Positions 10,401 through 19,838 of a stretch of DNA of 60,000 nucleotides are shown here, piece by piece (the first letter of the stretch is position 1; every line of letters starts with the position of its first letter). The position numbers were made by a program, and so were the translations under genes. Below the pieces are notes generated by a model that saw only the letters and a list, made by a program, of their open reading frames with translations, was not told the DNA's origin and did not search any database. This stretch comes from Selaginella moellendorffii (taxonomy: Eukaryota; Streptophyta; Lycopodiopsida; Selaginellales; Selaginellaceae): assembly GCF_000143415.4 (NCBI RefSeq), contig NW_003314327.1:859403-919402 (forward strand). The letters run 5' to 3'.

Positions 10401-11485
10401 AACAAGCAAATGTTCTCATATGGGATGAAATTAGTATGGTTCATACACATGCTTTCTCTGTGGTTGATAAATGTTTAAAACATCTCAAATGTAATTCTAA
10501 ACCATTTGGAGGCGTTATAGTGATTACAAGTGGTGACTTTCATCAAACCCTTCATGTTGTTCCCCATGGCCATAGAACCTCTATTATTTCAAGCTCAGTT
10601 AAAATGAATAGACTATGGTCACTCTTTACAATACTAACATTAACAAAGAACATGCGTTCAAGCAATTTTTGTTTTTCTGAATGGCTTCTCAAACTTGGCA
10701 ATGGTGATAGTAGTTTACAGCTGCCATGTCTCCCACCAGATATTATCAAAATACCACATGCATTATCTATCACTACATCTGTTGTAAACTTTGTTTTCCC
10801 AAATACCGATGATATTATAAATACTCATACAGCTGCATCAAAGGTTATTCTCACCCCACTCAATGATGACACATTCAGAATAAATAATGACATTGTTGAA
10901 AGACTACCAGGTGATCCATATGTTTATTTGAGCATTGACATGGTTGACTCAGATCACCTTGAAGAGTTCCCAATTGAATTCTTAAATTCAATCACCCCAT
11001 CGGGACTACCACCACACAAATTAATTCTAAAACAAAATGTGATTTTGATTCTTCTTAGGAACATATCTCCACAAATTGGTTTATGCAATGGCACTCGCCT
11101 CATTCTCAAGCAAGCATCTCAAAACGTTTTAGATTGTGAAATTATCACGGGACAATTCAAGAGATCGCGAGTTTTTATTCCACGTATTACCCTTACACCT
11201 TCTGATGTTGAAATCCCTTTCAAGATGTCTCGAAGACAATTCCTAGTTCGTCTAGGTTATTGCTTAACTATTTCTAAAGCCCAAGGCCAAACTTTCGACC
11301 GTGTTGGCATTTACCTCCCCCAACCTGTTTTCACACATGGTCAACTTTATGTTGCTCTGTCAAGGTGTAGATCACCTGAACAACTTCGTGTTCAAGTGCT
11401 TGCAACCCCCCTTCAAGGCAATCTTATACCACATGATCAACACTTTTACACTGTGAATACAGTCTATGCTAAAATTCTTAAGTAG
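7420..11485 (+). pseudogene. Helitron Rep/PIF1-helicase transposase, broken by one stop and two frameshifts
   Basis: Rolling-circle transposase. The N-terminal Helitron domain is clear (CVFCGALHFENES, NSALAFASMGANID, YCFRIHGQIYH). The HUH nuclease motif is FQKRGLPHCHFL near 8761-8796 and the tyrosine region is KYLFQYVYKGYD near 9185-9220. One amber codon (TAG, 8626-8628) interrupts an otherwise continuous frame from 7420 to 10233; no other stop lies in 8629-8775. The helicase follows: Walker A GPGGTGKT at about 10185-10208 is in another frame, so a 1-nt loss lies just before it (about 10170). A second shift falls near 10300-10315. From there to 11485 the frame is intact: Walker B LIWDEISMVH, GDFHQTLHVVPHG, LTKNMRSSNF, LPPHKLILKQNVI, GLCNGTRLIL and TISKAQGQTFDRVGIYLPQP with YVALSRCRSPEQL. 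Inactive as it stands. Confidence 0.85.
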
Positions 11486-11898
11486 ACTGGCAAAAAAATG
11501 GCACAATTCACCACAACAAAGTTGGCATTGACAAGTGTGCCTTGGGTGCTATCCCATTTTGGTTATGGCAAGTGCTATTTAGTTGCTAATGGCAGAGGTA
11601 CAGTTTTCATCCTATTGCTTTTTGAGTGTAGCTCTTAGGTTCCTAGCTCATCCCAGGAACCTCTCTAGCAGGCTGAGGAGCAAGTACCAACACTTGCACC
11701 AAAGATGGATTTGGAAGTATTCTTTGGGCTTTTTGTGTTCAAAATGGAGGAATGCAACTCAACAGTTATCTAATCTAGCTTATATAATGCTCATAACACA
11801 TTTGGTCATGAGAATGTCTTTCAATTGTGGAGTCGATCAGACAGCAAACATAGTTAAGCTCAGAAAACCTCTTCAAATGGCATCAAATTTGCCAACCA

Positions 11899-11925
11899 CC
11901 CAGCATTTGCTGGGCAATTGCTAGT
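11899..11925 (+). other. Helitron 3' terminal hairpin and CTAG end
   Basis: A 7-bp perfect stem with a two-base loop (CCCAGCA TT TGCTGGG) is followed by CAATTG and CTAG, then T. This is the standard Helitron 3' signal (hairpin about 10 nt before CTRR, insertion before T). A sister hairpin sits at 6296-6311. Confidence 0.8.
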
Positions 11926-12479
11926 GTCTTAATAAATTTGCTCTCAGCCAATGGGAGGTTGCCAATTGCTTGGGGCAAGAAGAGGAGGTGCTGTGACATG
12001 TATCATATGCATGTGGAGTTAATCTGGCACCAAGAAATCCTTCTTGCCTTATCAGATGTGGATAATCTTCTTCATTTAAGTTCTTTGCTTTGACAGGGTT
12101 CTTTAGTGCAGCTCTTGCAAAGAGGAAACTTTGTTAGAGATTTGATTTAAAGGAAGAGAAATTGACAAACTTGGCCATCAGATTTTCTAGATTCTTCTTA
12201 AGCTGCTTGATTGAAGGGATATATATTGGCCTAGTTTATACTGACAATGTGTGAGACACAAATCCCTAAGCCCCAAAGTGGAGCTGAAAGGGTGCCATGT
12301 GGTAGTGGCCGAAGCAAAAGCCAAACGAGTGTAACACGTTTGGACTAAAAGGCTCCAATTTGAAAGGTTGAGAGCGAGAGTGGAACTCCCAACGGAATGC
12401 TCAAGGAACGAGCATGAAGCAAGCAATAAGCGAGGCTCCAAAAAGGGACCCAAAAGGACTAACACATGACACGTGGAAG
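11926..12479 (+). mobile_element. Start of a third Helitron-related copy (no 3' end found)
   Basis: Directly after the RepHel end, from 11927, TCTTAATAAATTTG is followed by GCTCTCAGCCAATGGGAGG and a GGGGCAAGAAGAGGAGG block that matches 6416-6480 of the upstream element after C-to-T decay at CG sites. This looks like the 5' part of a third, older tandem copy. No hairpin plus CTRR end was found further on, so its right border is open. 12060-12479 has no recognised gene. Confidence 0.45.
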
Positions 12480-12840
12480 TGTCCGAGATGGACTGAGACG
12501 GAGTCCAAGATGGAGTCCGAGATGGAGTCTGAGGTGGACCGAGATGGAGTCCGAGGTGGACTGAGACGGAGTCTGAGATGGAGTCCGAGGTGGACCGAGA
12601 TGGAGTCCGAGATGGACCCGAGATGGAGTCCGAGGTGGACCGAGACGGAGTCCGAGATGGAGTCCGAGATGGACTCGAGATGGAATCCGAGAAGGACCCG
12701 AGATGGAGTCCGAGGTCGAGACCGAGACCAAGACTGAGACCAAGATCGGGACCGAGACCGAGGCCGAGGCCAAGTCCGAGACCGAGGCCGAGGCCAAGTC
12801 CGAGTCCGAGTCCGAGTCCGAGTCCAAGTTCGAGTCTGAG
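12480..12840 (+). repeat. GAGTCC/GAGATGGAGTCC tandem array
   Basis: About 360 bp of imperfect 12- to 15-bp units (GAGATGGAGTCC, GAGGTGGACC) that grade into 6-bp units (GAGACC, GAGGCC, then GAGTCC repeated without change at 12800-12830). Purines dominate the plus strand. The array keeps all frames open (Leu-Gly, Ser-Asp and Arg-Pro runs), so the long frames over it are by-products. Confidence 0.85.
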
Positions 12841-15100
12841 AGGGTGAAAGCCCAAAGCGTTCGTCTCCCAGACTCTGGGGGGTTTGGTGAGCTCCAAAAG
12901 TATAGTAGGGGGGAGGACTGTAGTGGAGCCAGTTTGGCCAGGAAAGGCCAGTTTGGCCCAGAAAGGCTGTACCTAGTGTTGGGTGATGAGCTGCCCACTG
13001 GGAAATCCAAAACTAAAGTGAACACAGACCGACAAACAGGGTAGCTTGGTGAAGTGTTCAAGAGCCGACTCTAGTTCCCCCAAGAGATCGACTGACCGAT
13101 GCTCCCAGTCCAAGTGTGGGTGGCACTACCTACTTGGATACCAGGCGTGGCTCAACGGAACCTCGCTCTAAGCCCACGGCTAGAGCACATAAATGTGGAA
13201 GGTGGGGAGAGTACCCATGAGGGCCGTCACTTTGGGCTTTCACCCCATAATCTATATTAGTATTTAAACTTAGTTTCAAACTCAATCTTAAACATTGTAG
13301 CACACTTTATTTTTCTCCCCTTAAGCCAACTGAAAAAAGGGCAATTGCTTGATGAAAGAGCCCTTAGTGGTTATTTAATCCCCATTTATCCCCCAAGGTT
13401 CCAAGGATCCACGGTGACAATATATCTAAATCTCATTTCATGATCATATGCGCTACAAATATAGCCTCAAATGATAAGGCATAGAAGTTTATCAATAAGC
13501 ACCACTATAAATAATATAAAGTGATATAATTAGATGGGAGACCTTGTTTTTATATGTATGATTTTTCTATCAAATATATAATAGAATACTTTTTGCAAAG
13601 TGGGAAGAGTGATTAATTTTTTTACAATATGCTGGTCTATATGAAGTGTTGAAGAGTTGGATTATCAAGTGCAATTGCTAACTAGGGTGAAACTTTATCT
13701 AATATTTTATGTTAATTAGTTGAAAGATGTATTATCTCAAAATGAAGCACCCAATGCTCCTTGATATATGTAGTTGTGTAGGAGGTTGAGTAGAGTTCCC
13801 CAGAAAAAGTGATCATCAATACAATTTATCGTTAGAATAAAGACTTTAAGAATTGTTAGACATTAGTTTTGAACGTGTGGTTAACATGGGTCAAAGGTAA
13901 ATTTAAAGGTATATTATAATATAATGAGTGCTAGTACAATGGTGCTTTTGAAGTGGTTCAGGAGTGATTGGTGTTAAGGAATCTCAAAAGAAGGTATAAC
14001 ATAGTCTAGGAAAGCTAAATGTTTTTTTGTTTTTAAGTGTTAGATTATAACATTAGTATTAGAAGTTAAATTTAGCTTCAAACTTGATCTTGGACTCAGC
14101 TTTGAACTCAATTTTAGACTTGGTCTTGAATTTAGTCTCAATACTTCTTTATATAAACCATCATTAGATGTCATAATTTTTGCCACATGTTGATCAATTT
14201 TTTATCCTTTTTTAGAGACTCATTTATTGATTGTTTTGTGCTCATTCCTCAAGTGCTTCTTTAGGAGTTCTACTCTCACTCTCAATTTTTCAAGTTGGAA
14301 CTTTTAAATAGATTACACTCATTTGATTTCCATTTTGGCACCATGTGGCACACATTCGGCTCCATTTTGGGGCTTAAGGATTTATAGTTTACACTTAAAA
14401 GATTAATGTTGCAAAAGATATTAAAGATTTGTAAATTATAATCATATATGTTGAGGCAATGACAATAAAACCCAATCTGAATCATCTGAAAACATTATAG
14501 TTGTCATCTATAAGAATTATTGATAGTCACTTTTTAAAGCTCTCACTCTTGAAGTATGTTTTTCCTCTTTCCTTTTTTTCTTGCTTTCTTTTGTTTTATT
14601 TTATTTTTTGATTTTGTTTTTAGTTTTATATGATGTATTTATGCCTCAAAAATTCATTGGTTTTTTGTAGTATTTTAGCAAATCTTATATGTGAACTCTA
14701 GTTTTTTTCTTTCTCAATCATTTATTTTTATTTGTTTTTCTTTTATTTTTTTCATTTTGTTCTTCCTAAGTATGTTTACTTTGCTTTACAGTTTTATAGA
14801 TATGATTTTGCTAATTTTTTTCTCTTGAAAAAACAAATACTAAAGAGAAAGGCATAGAATTTACATTTAACAATACTATTCTTGATGGCATAGTTTGATC
14901 TAACAAAAAATTGAATATTGTCATCTATAAGATAAGTAAAATTATAAATAAATTATTGTGAGGACAGTTAAGATAGTATTCTTTACACATGATCAACTTC
15001 ACTAATTTATATGCAACAACTATTACTTGAAAAGGCTTGAGCAATAATAACATTTTTGAGAATTATTTCATCAAAGGAAACTATTTGTCATTTTATCTTC
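12841..15100. other. AT-rich intergenic DNA, no gene seen
   Basis: 12841-13260 is moderately GC-rich and resembles transposon-derived sequence without a recognisable product. From 13260 on the DNA is AT-rich with T runs and scattered stops in all frames. At about 14060-14140 there is a degenerate short-period run (TTAGCTTCAAACTTGATCTT and variants). Nothing else stands out. Confidence 0.5.
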
Positions 15101-15101
15101 T

Positions 15102-15362
15102 AAAGCACTCAAACCTAAGGATATTTAACCCTAAGTATCCTAAAACTTTTAACCGATTAAAAAAAAATGTACTTTTATTCATAGACCCTTTTTCTTTTAT
15201 ATTTGAACCTCATGGATTGTATTTGAAATTCTTCTTTGTGGTTGCTTACAATCCACCACGTTTCATTACAAATTTACGCCTTTGTGAACGAAAGTTGAAA
15301 GCCGTAACTCTCTCGAGCCTAACAAAAGGTAAATTGGACTTACTAAATGTCAATTTTAACAT
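15102..15362 (+). repeat. Dispersed repeat, copy 1 of 4
   Basis: A block starting near ACTCAAACCTAAGGATATTT and running through TTAACCGATTAAAAA, TTATTCATAGACCC, CCTCATGGATTGTATTTGAA and TTACAATCCACCACGTTTC. Three more copies in the same orientation follow within 2.5 kb. The 109-codon frame here is not conserved in the other copies, so it is not taken as a gene. Confidence 0.7.
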
Positions 15363-15454
15363 TTAATGTAATTCCCCTACTCAACCAACATAGTCAGACT
15401 CAAAACCCCCTTTAATACCAAATGAAAACTCATAAATTTAAACTTCTTGGGAAG

Positions 15455-15620
15455 CTATCCACTATTCAAACCCAAAGACAATTAATCCTAAATATCTTAA
15501 AACCCTTAACTGATTAAAAAAATGATTATTCATAGGCCTTTATTTCTTGATATTTTAACCCTATAGATTGTATCTTAAATCATTCTCTTTGATTGTTTAC
15601 ACACTACTCTAAAAATATGT
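15455..15620 (+). repeat. Dispersed repeat, copy 2 of 4
   Basis: Shares ACTATTCAAACCCAAAGA, TTAATCCTAAATATCTTAAA, CTTAACTGATTAAAAAAA, TTATTCATAGGCC and CCTATAGATTGTATCTTAAA with the first copy; shorter, ending near TTGTTTACACACTAC. The same ATACCAAATGAAAACTCATA leader stands just before it (from about 15414). Confidence 0.65.
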
Positions 15621-16911
15621 TTGATCTATATAGTCTTGAGAAAGGAGGCTTCAAGAGGGTCTAAACAAATTTGAATAAAATATTAATGGAAACTCAATAA
15701 ACATAAGAATTAAGTAAGTGATCACTTATTATTTTTCATAACCTTTCCCACAAATTTAACTATAGTTTGGATTCTTTATAGTAATTGCTTTGATTATATG
15801 GCCTTTTTGAGTGGTTTTGGCTATATAAATTTGTATAATTTTTTATGTTTGCACCAAAATTTCATTTCACACATATTCAACCCATATAATGCCCAATATA
15901 TATATATGATTTGCACCATCTCATCAAATTTTAATATCTTATACATATTCTTATGAGAATTTTCTATATGGTAATTGGTGGAAACATTTATCTAATCTGT
16001 CATATTAGTCTAAAAATATGTTATATGCAAATTTTGTTTTTCTTGGGTCTAGGAAAAAATTATTCTTAAAGAGTCAAAAAAATTCCAAATGGCAAAAATA
16101 AATTTCCAAAGATTTCCTATAGGGAATCTTTAAATTCCTTTGGGATGCCTATTTAAAATAAAACCCTCCCCTTAGAAAATTAAAGTTTATTTTAATACAG
16201 GTGAGAAGTTTTTCCCTTTCAGAAAATTTATCTTTTATCTCATGTAGTGTATTTTTCCTTTGGGAATTACTTTTCAAAGAGTAATTGCTCTACTCAAGTT
16301 AAACTTTTTAAATTGAATATTATGTGGTAAGTTTTTATTGCGTCCAAGATGTTCATTAGAGTCAACAATTGATCATAAAACCATATTCATTTTTTTTATT
16401 TACTCTTAACTTTGAGCCAATCTCACATTCAAGTCAACCATTCTTTTCACTATATTATCTTTAAATACATCAATGATAATATACTCTTCATATTTTGAAG
16501 TAATTATTCTAGGTGGGCCACTTTCTTCACAAGTCTCTATGGTTCGTTTTAAATACAAGTGAAGCAATGCTTGAATATCTCCATTAATTTATTGATTATC
16601 ACTATGATATAAAGGTTCTCTAAATCTAACTCAACCTTTTTATTAGGTGCTACTGTATTATTATCCTCTTGCTTCTTTACTCATCGAAGAGTGGTGATAA
16701 TGGGTCAACCTCAAATACAATCATAATTAATGACTTTATCCTTCACCACCTTCTTTATAATATCCAAGATACTTTGAAGCCAATTGGTTTTTCATATATG
16801 CTTCGAATCAATTAAAGTTAAATTGGAAAATGCATATAAGAACTATTGTTCTATATATAGTGCTTATTACATTGTAAACTCTTAAATTTAAACTTCCCAA
16901 AAAGTCATCTA
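15621..16911. other. AT-rich intergenic DNA, no gene seen
   Basis: No coding signal in either strand. Sequence is AT-rich with T tracts and a few short direct repeats. Not recognised as a specific transposon class. Confidence 0.5.
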
Positions 16912-17004
16912 GCCTCAGCCTGCCCTGCACCGTGAGCTCCAGTAACCCCGGGATGGCCCCCTCGTCCAGGATCATATCACGGTACTTGGATCGATCGCTC
17001 TGGC
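16912..17004 (-). pseudogene. ARM-repeat protein exon fragment (U-box/ARM type)
   Basis: A GC-rich island of about 90 bp inside AT-rich repeats. On the minus strand it reads without stops as KYRDMILDEGAIPGLLEL followed by TVQGRLR, which is the pattern of one armadillo repeat of plant ARM/U-box proteins (a helix, then EGAIPGLLEL). Base composition differs sharply from both flanks. No exon continues on either side, so it is a stray fragment, possibly carried by a transposon. Confidence 0.55.
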
Positions 17005-17260
17005 ACTACTACTCAAGGACATTTAACCCTAGACTCTTAATCAATTGGAAAAAAGGGTGCACTTTTGTTTATTAACCCTTTCCTTTATATTTGAACTTTA
17101 ATGAATTATTTTTTGAGTCATTTTTTTTGTTTGTTTACAATCCACCACATTTCCTTACAAGTTTATACCCTCATAAATGGAAGTTAAAAGCCACAATTCT
17201 TCTGAAAGCCCTTAGGGTCAAGCCAAACTAAAAGCAAATTAAACTTGCCAAATATCAATT
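17005..17260 (+). repeat. Dispersed repeat, copy 3 of 4
   Basis: Starts ACTACTCAAGGACATTTAAC and shares TTAATCAATTGGAAAAAAGG, TTTATATTTGAACTT, TTTACAATCCACCACATTTC and CAAGCCAAACTAAAAG with copy 1. It begins immediately beside the ARM-repeat fragment. Confidence 0.65.
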
Positions 17261-17349
17261 TTAACATATGGTGTGATTCTAATAGAGTTGGACCTGAGAC
17301 TTGATACCAAATGTACATTTATGAATTTAAATTTCTTAGGAGATCATCT

Positions 17350-17490
17350 AATCTAGTACTACTCAAACCTATTAATGCTTAACCCTAAGTATTTTAAGAC
17401 TTTTAACTGATTGAAAAAAGGGCTTTCCCTCACCATAATGGATCATATTTCCTTTTAGTTGCTTACACACATTCATTATTACATTTGGAA
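17350..17490 (+). repeat. Dispersed repeat, copy 4 of 4
   Basis: Shares ACTACTCAAACCTATTAATG, CTTAACCCTAAGTATTTTAA, TTTTAACTGATTGAAAAAAG and TTGCTTACACACATTC with the other copies. Preceded by the common leader ATACCAAATGTACATTTATG near 17310. 17491-18190 beyond it has no gene apart from promoter elements of PCMT. Confidence 0.65.
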
Positions 17491-18197
17491 AGAGGAGTTT
17501 GCCTTACTTATAAACCTTGCAAGTAAGCTCACTCAATTGATTGTAGTCTCCACACTATCAACTTTGAAGTAGTTTGCCATAGATAAATTTAGAAATTAAC
17601 CTTTAATACTAGAAATATATACTTATTAACTTGCTCACTCACTCTCTCAAGAACAATGTCACTCACTTCTTCTACCCTCATTACTTACCTCACTTCATTA
17701 CTCACCTCATCATGTCTAAACCCTCAACCTTCACTTTGCAAAACTAAGCCCTTGCTATGTTGAGCTACTCTTGTTACACAATAATCCTATCCTTCATTGT
17801 TTCGTCAGTGGTCATAGAACGATTGGAAAAAACAAAGAGGAAAAGCTACTCCCTAGCTATCAGCTACTGCTATCCTACTACCTCACACACTCAAGGTCTT
17901 GATTTGCCATTCCATCCTAAACACTTACTCCTATAGTAATAGGGATGGTGTTGGCAATGGCAGCACATGCACTCTTCCCCAAACCCTAAAAAAAGAATAT
18001 ATTACACAAGCTAAAATGGATATTCTTGGTAGGTACCTCCCACTGGAATCACTAATTACCCTTTGGGAAACCATCCCAAAAAAGAGCTCCATGGGCCTCG
18101 CCAGGAGGAAGTATAAGTGAATCAAAGTTTCATTTTTTTTCGTTGGATCTATTTATTTCACAGTGAAAGAAGGATCATGGCCAAGGGAGTTTGGGTG

Positions 18198-18263
18198 GAC
18201 ACGTGTCAAGCGTACTCTCATGACACGTGTTTGCCAAATGGCAAGACTACTTGCTATTTATAG
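18198..18263 (+). promoter_or_regulatory. Two ABRE/G-box elements and TATA box of PCMT
   Basis: GACACGTGTC (18198-18207) and GACACGTGT (18222-18230) are two ACGT-core G-boxes 24 bp apart, the arrangement known to give ABA response through bZIP factors. A TATTTATAG box lies at 18255-18263. A start of transcription near 18290 would place both candidate PCMT start codons (18322, 18436) in the transcript. Seen in sequence; the ABA link is inference. Confidence 0.6.
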
Positions 18264-18435
18264 TAGAGTGTCCACGTCGGAGAGAGTGTTTCTATAAACG
18301 AAGGTATTGCGTGCCCTATCCATGTGTGTCGCGATTGCTGGAGGAGCTCTGCGAGGCGCGTCGGCATTTGGAGCTGGATCGATCGCTTGCCACACTCGCA
18401 ATCGCGCGGCCCCTAGGGTTTTCTTCTTCCACGGG

Positions 18436-19309
18436 ATGGAGGTGAAATTTCTCCTTGTCCTCTCTCTTCTCTGCCCAATCCCTCGATCTTCCACAGGTTT
18501 TCTGGACGCCGCGAGCCAAGGACAACAAATCCCTCGTCAAGCTCCTCCGGGAGGAGGGCGCGGTGAAATCCGACAGGGTCGCCTGCGTCATGGAGAAGCT
18601 GGATCGCGCCTTGTTCATCGCCGAGGGCGAGAGGAATCTGGCGTACATGGACTGTCCAATGCAGATTGGATTCAATGCCACCATCTCGGCTCCACACATG
18701 CATGGCTCGTGCCTGGAGCTTCTCAACAAGCATCTCCAGCCGGGAATGCACGCTCTCGACGTTGGCTCCGGTATGAAAGAGATTTCTCTCTTTTTTCTTC
18801 TTGGTTTGCATCCTCTGAAATTTTTTCTATCTTCTCTTTGCAGGAACTGGTTACTTGACCGCTGCTTTCGCTCTTCTGGTGGGCGATCAAGGTCGCGCTG
18901 TAGGAGTGGAACACATTCCGGAGCTCGTCGAGCAGTCGATCAAAAACGTTAAGCGATCCCCGGCGGCTTCACTGCTGGAGCCCGGCGTTCTTTCTCTGCA
19001 CGTTGGAGGTAAAGAATTCATGACCCAAGCTATGAGACGTGAACTCTTCTTACAGATGGTCGACTTGGCTGGCCCGAACACGCGCCATACAACGCCATTC
19101 ACGTTGGAGCCGCGGCTCCGCAAGTGCCTCAGCCACTGATCGATCAGCTCAAACCAGGCGGCCGGATGGTGATACCGGTTGGGGAGGGAGCGCAAGAGCT
19201 GGTGGTGATCGACAAGGGGCCCGATGGATCGCTCAAGCAGTGGACCGCGTCGAGCGTGAGGTATGTTCCTCTAACTAGCAAGGACGAGCAGCTCAGGGGA
19301 GGAGTATGA
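18436..19309 (+). CDS. PCMT: Protein-L-isoaspartate O-methyltransferase (PCMT/PIMT)
   Basis: Repairs isoaspartyl residues in ageing proteins by S-adenosylmethionine-dependent methylation. Four exons: 18436-18441 (only ATGGAG), 18497-18770, 18844-19008 and 19056-19309, giving 232 residues, the usual plant length. After ME comes [17 protein letters not shown], aligned with the family N-terminus. Motifs: [16 protein letters not shown], then [17 protein letters not shown] (AdoMet motif I, split by intron 2), [14 protein letters not shown], and [20 protein letters not shown] restored across intron 3; the end reads [12 protein letters not shown] and [12 protein letters not shown]. An in-frame ATG at 18322 would add 38 residues rich in Arg/Ala and without acidic residues, a possible organelle transit peptide. 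Two ABRE-like elements stand upstream. Confident call; only the start is open. Confidence 0.93.
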
Positions 19310-19838
19310 TTGTAATTAGACTTTTGTAACTATCACGAATGAGAAGGCCTCTTGCTTCAAAAGTTGGAAGGAAGCACCATCAAATCTAAAACAACGCCTT
19401 TCCAGTTTTGAGAAATGCTGGACACGCCCCTTGACATCCTGGAAAGGTGGAAATCAAGTGCCTCCAAGTTACGTGGATTGCCTTCACCTTCAAACCACTG
19501 CAAGAAGAAGATTACAATACAAAACCACAAAGATCTGGTGTTTTGAGTCTCAAGTTGATCCAGAAGAAGGGAAATGCAGCTGGTGGAAGCGAAGGTCTGA
19601 TTGTTCTTTCAAATCTTCTTGCAGATTATGAAAGAGGATGACAGCAATTGGCTTGTCAGGAACTGGATTGGTGACAAGCACATCTTATCGAGCCTATTTT
19701 TTCATGATATTAATAAGAATAATAAGAATAATTTATGACAGTAAAAGTAAATATTATCCTTGTTTTGAAATTCCCCCCAGTTTTTCAAAAGAGGAATAGG
19801 GTATAGCGGCCAGAGAATGCCGCTCTAGGGTTTAAGGA
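19310..19838. other. Intergenic, PCMT to WEE1
   Basis: Holds the PCMT 3' end and the WEE1 promoter. A 64-codon plus-strand frame at 19447-19641 has fairly coding-like codons but no known match and no splice partners that I can see. AT-rich TAATAAGAATAATAAGAATAAT run at 19704-19733. Confidence 0.4.

Larger units (their letters stand above)
6322..11924 (+). mobile_element. Near-complete RepHel Helitron (inactivated)
   Basis: The element starts TCTATACATATAAAGCGATA, typical of plant Helitron 5' ends, and closes with a 16-nt hairpin (CCCAGCA-TT-TGCTGGG, 11899-11914) followed 10 nt later by CTAG (11921-11924) and a T. Between them, on the plus strand, lies one Rep plus PIF1-type helicase gene (7420-11485). 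The left end abuts the 3' end of another Helitron without a spacer base. Positions 6340-6560 are GC-rich and homologous to the start of the neighbouring elements at 5186 and 11927. 6600-7120 and 11486-11898 hold no recognised gene. Size (5.6 kb) fits a lean plant autonomous element. It has no flanking repeats, as expected for this class. Confidence 0.75.

Noticed and set aside
12187-13061. Long open frames with LGLGLG, SDSDSD or PRPRPR runs on both strands
   Set aside because: They are by-products of a tandem array whose unit length is a multiple of three; no start context, no splice sites and no conserved domain.
15037-15366. 109-codon plus-strand frame
   Set aside because: Lies over a repeat whose three other copies do not keep the frame; AT-rich and without known similarity.
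13260-17880. Search for LTR retrotransposon genes (gag, protease, reverse transcriptase)
   Set aside because: No RT, integrase or protease motif and no long direct repeat pair was seen.
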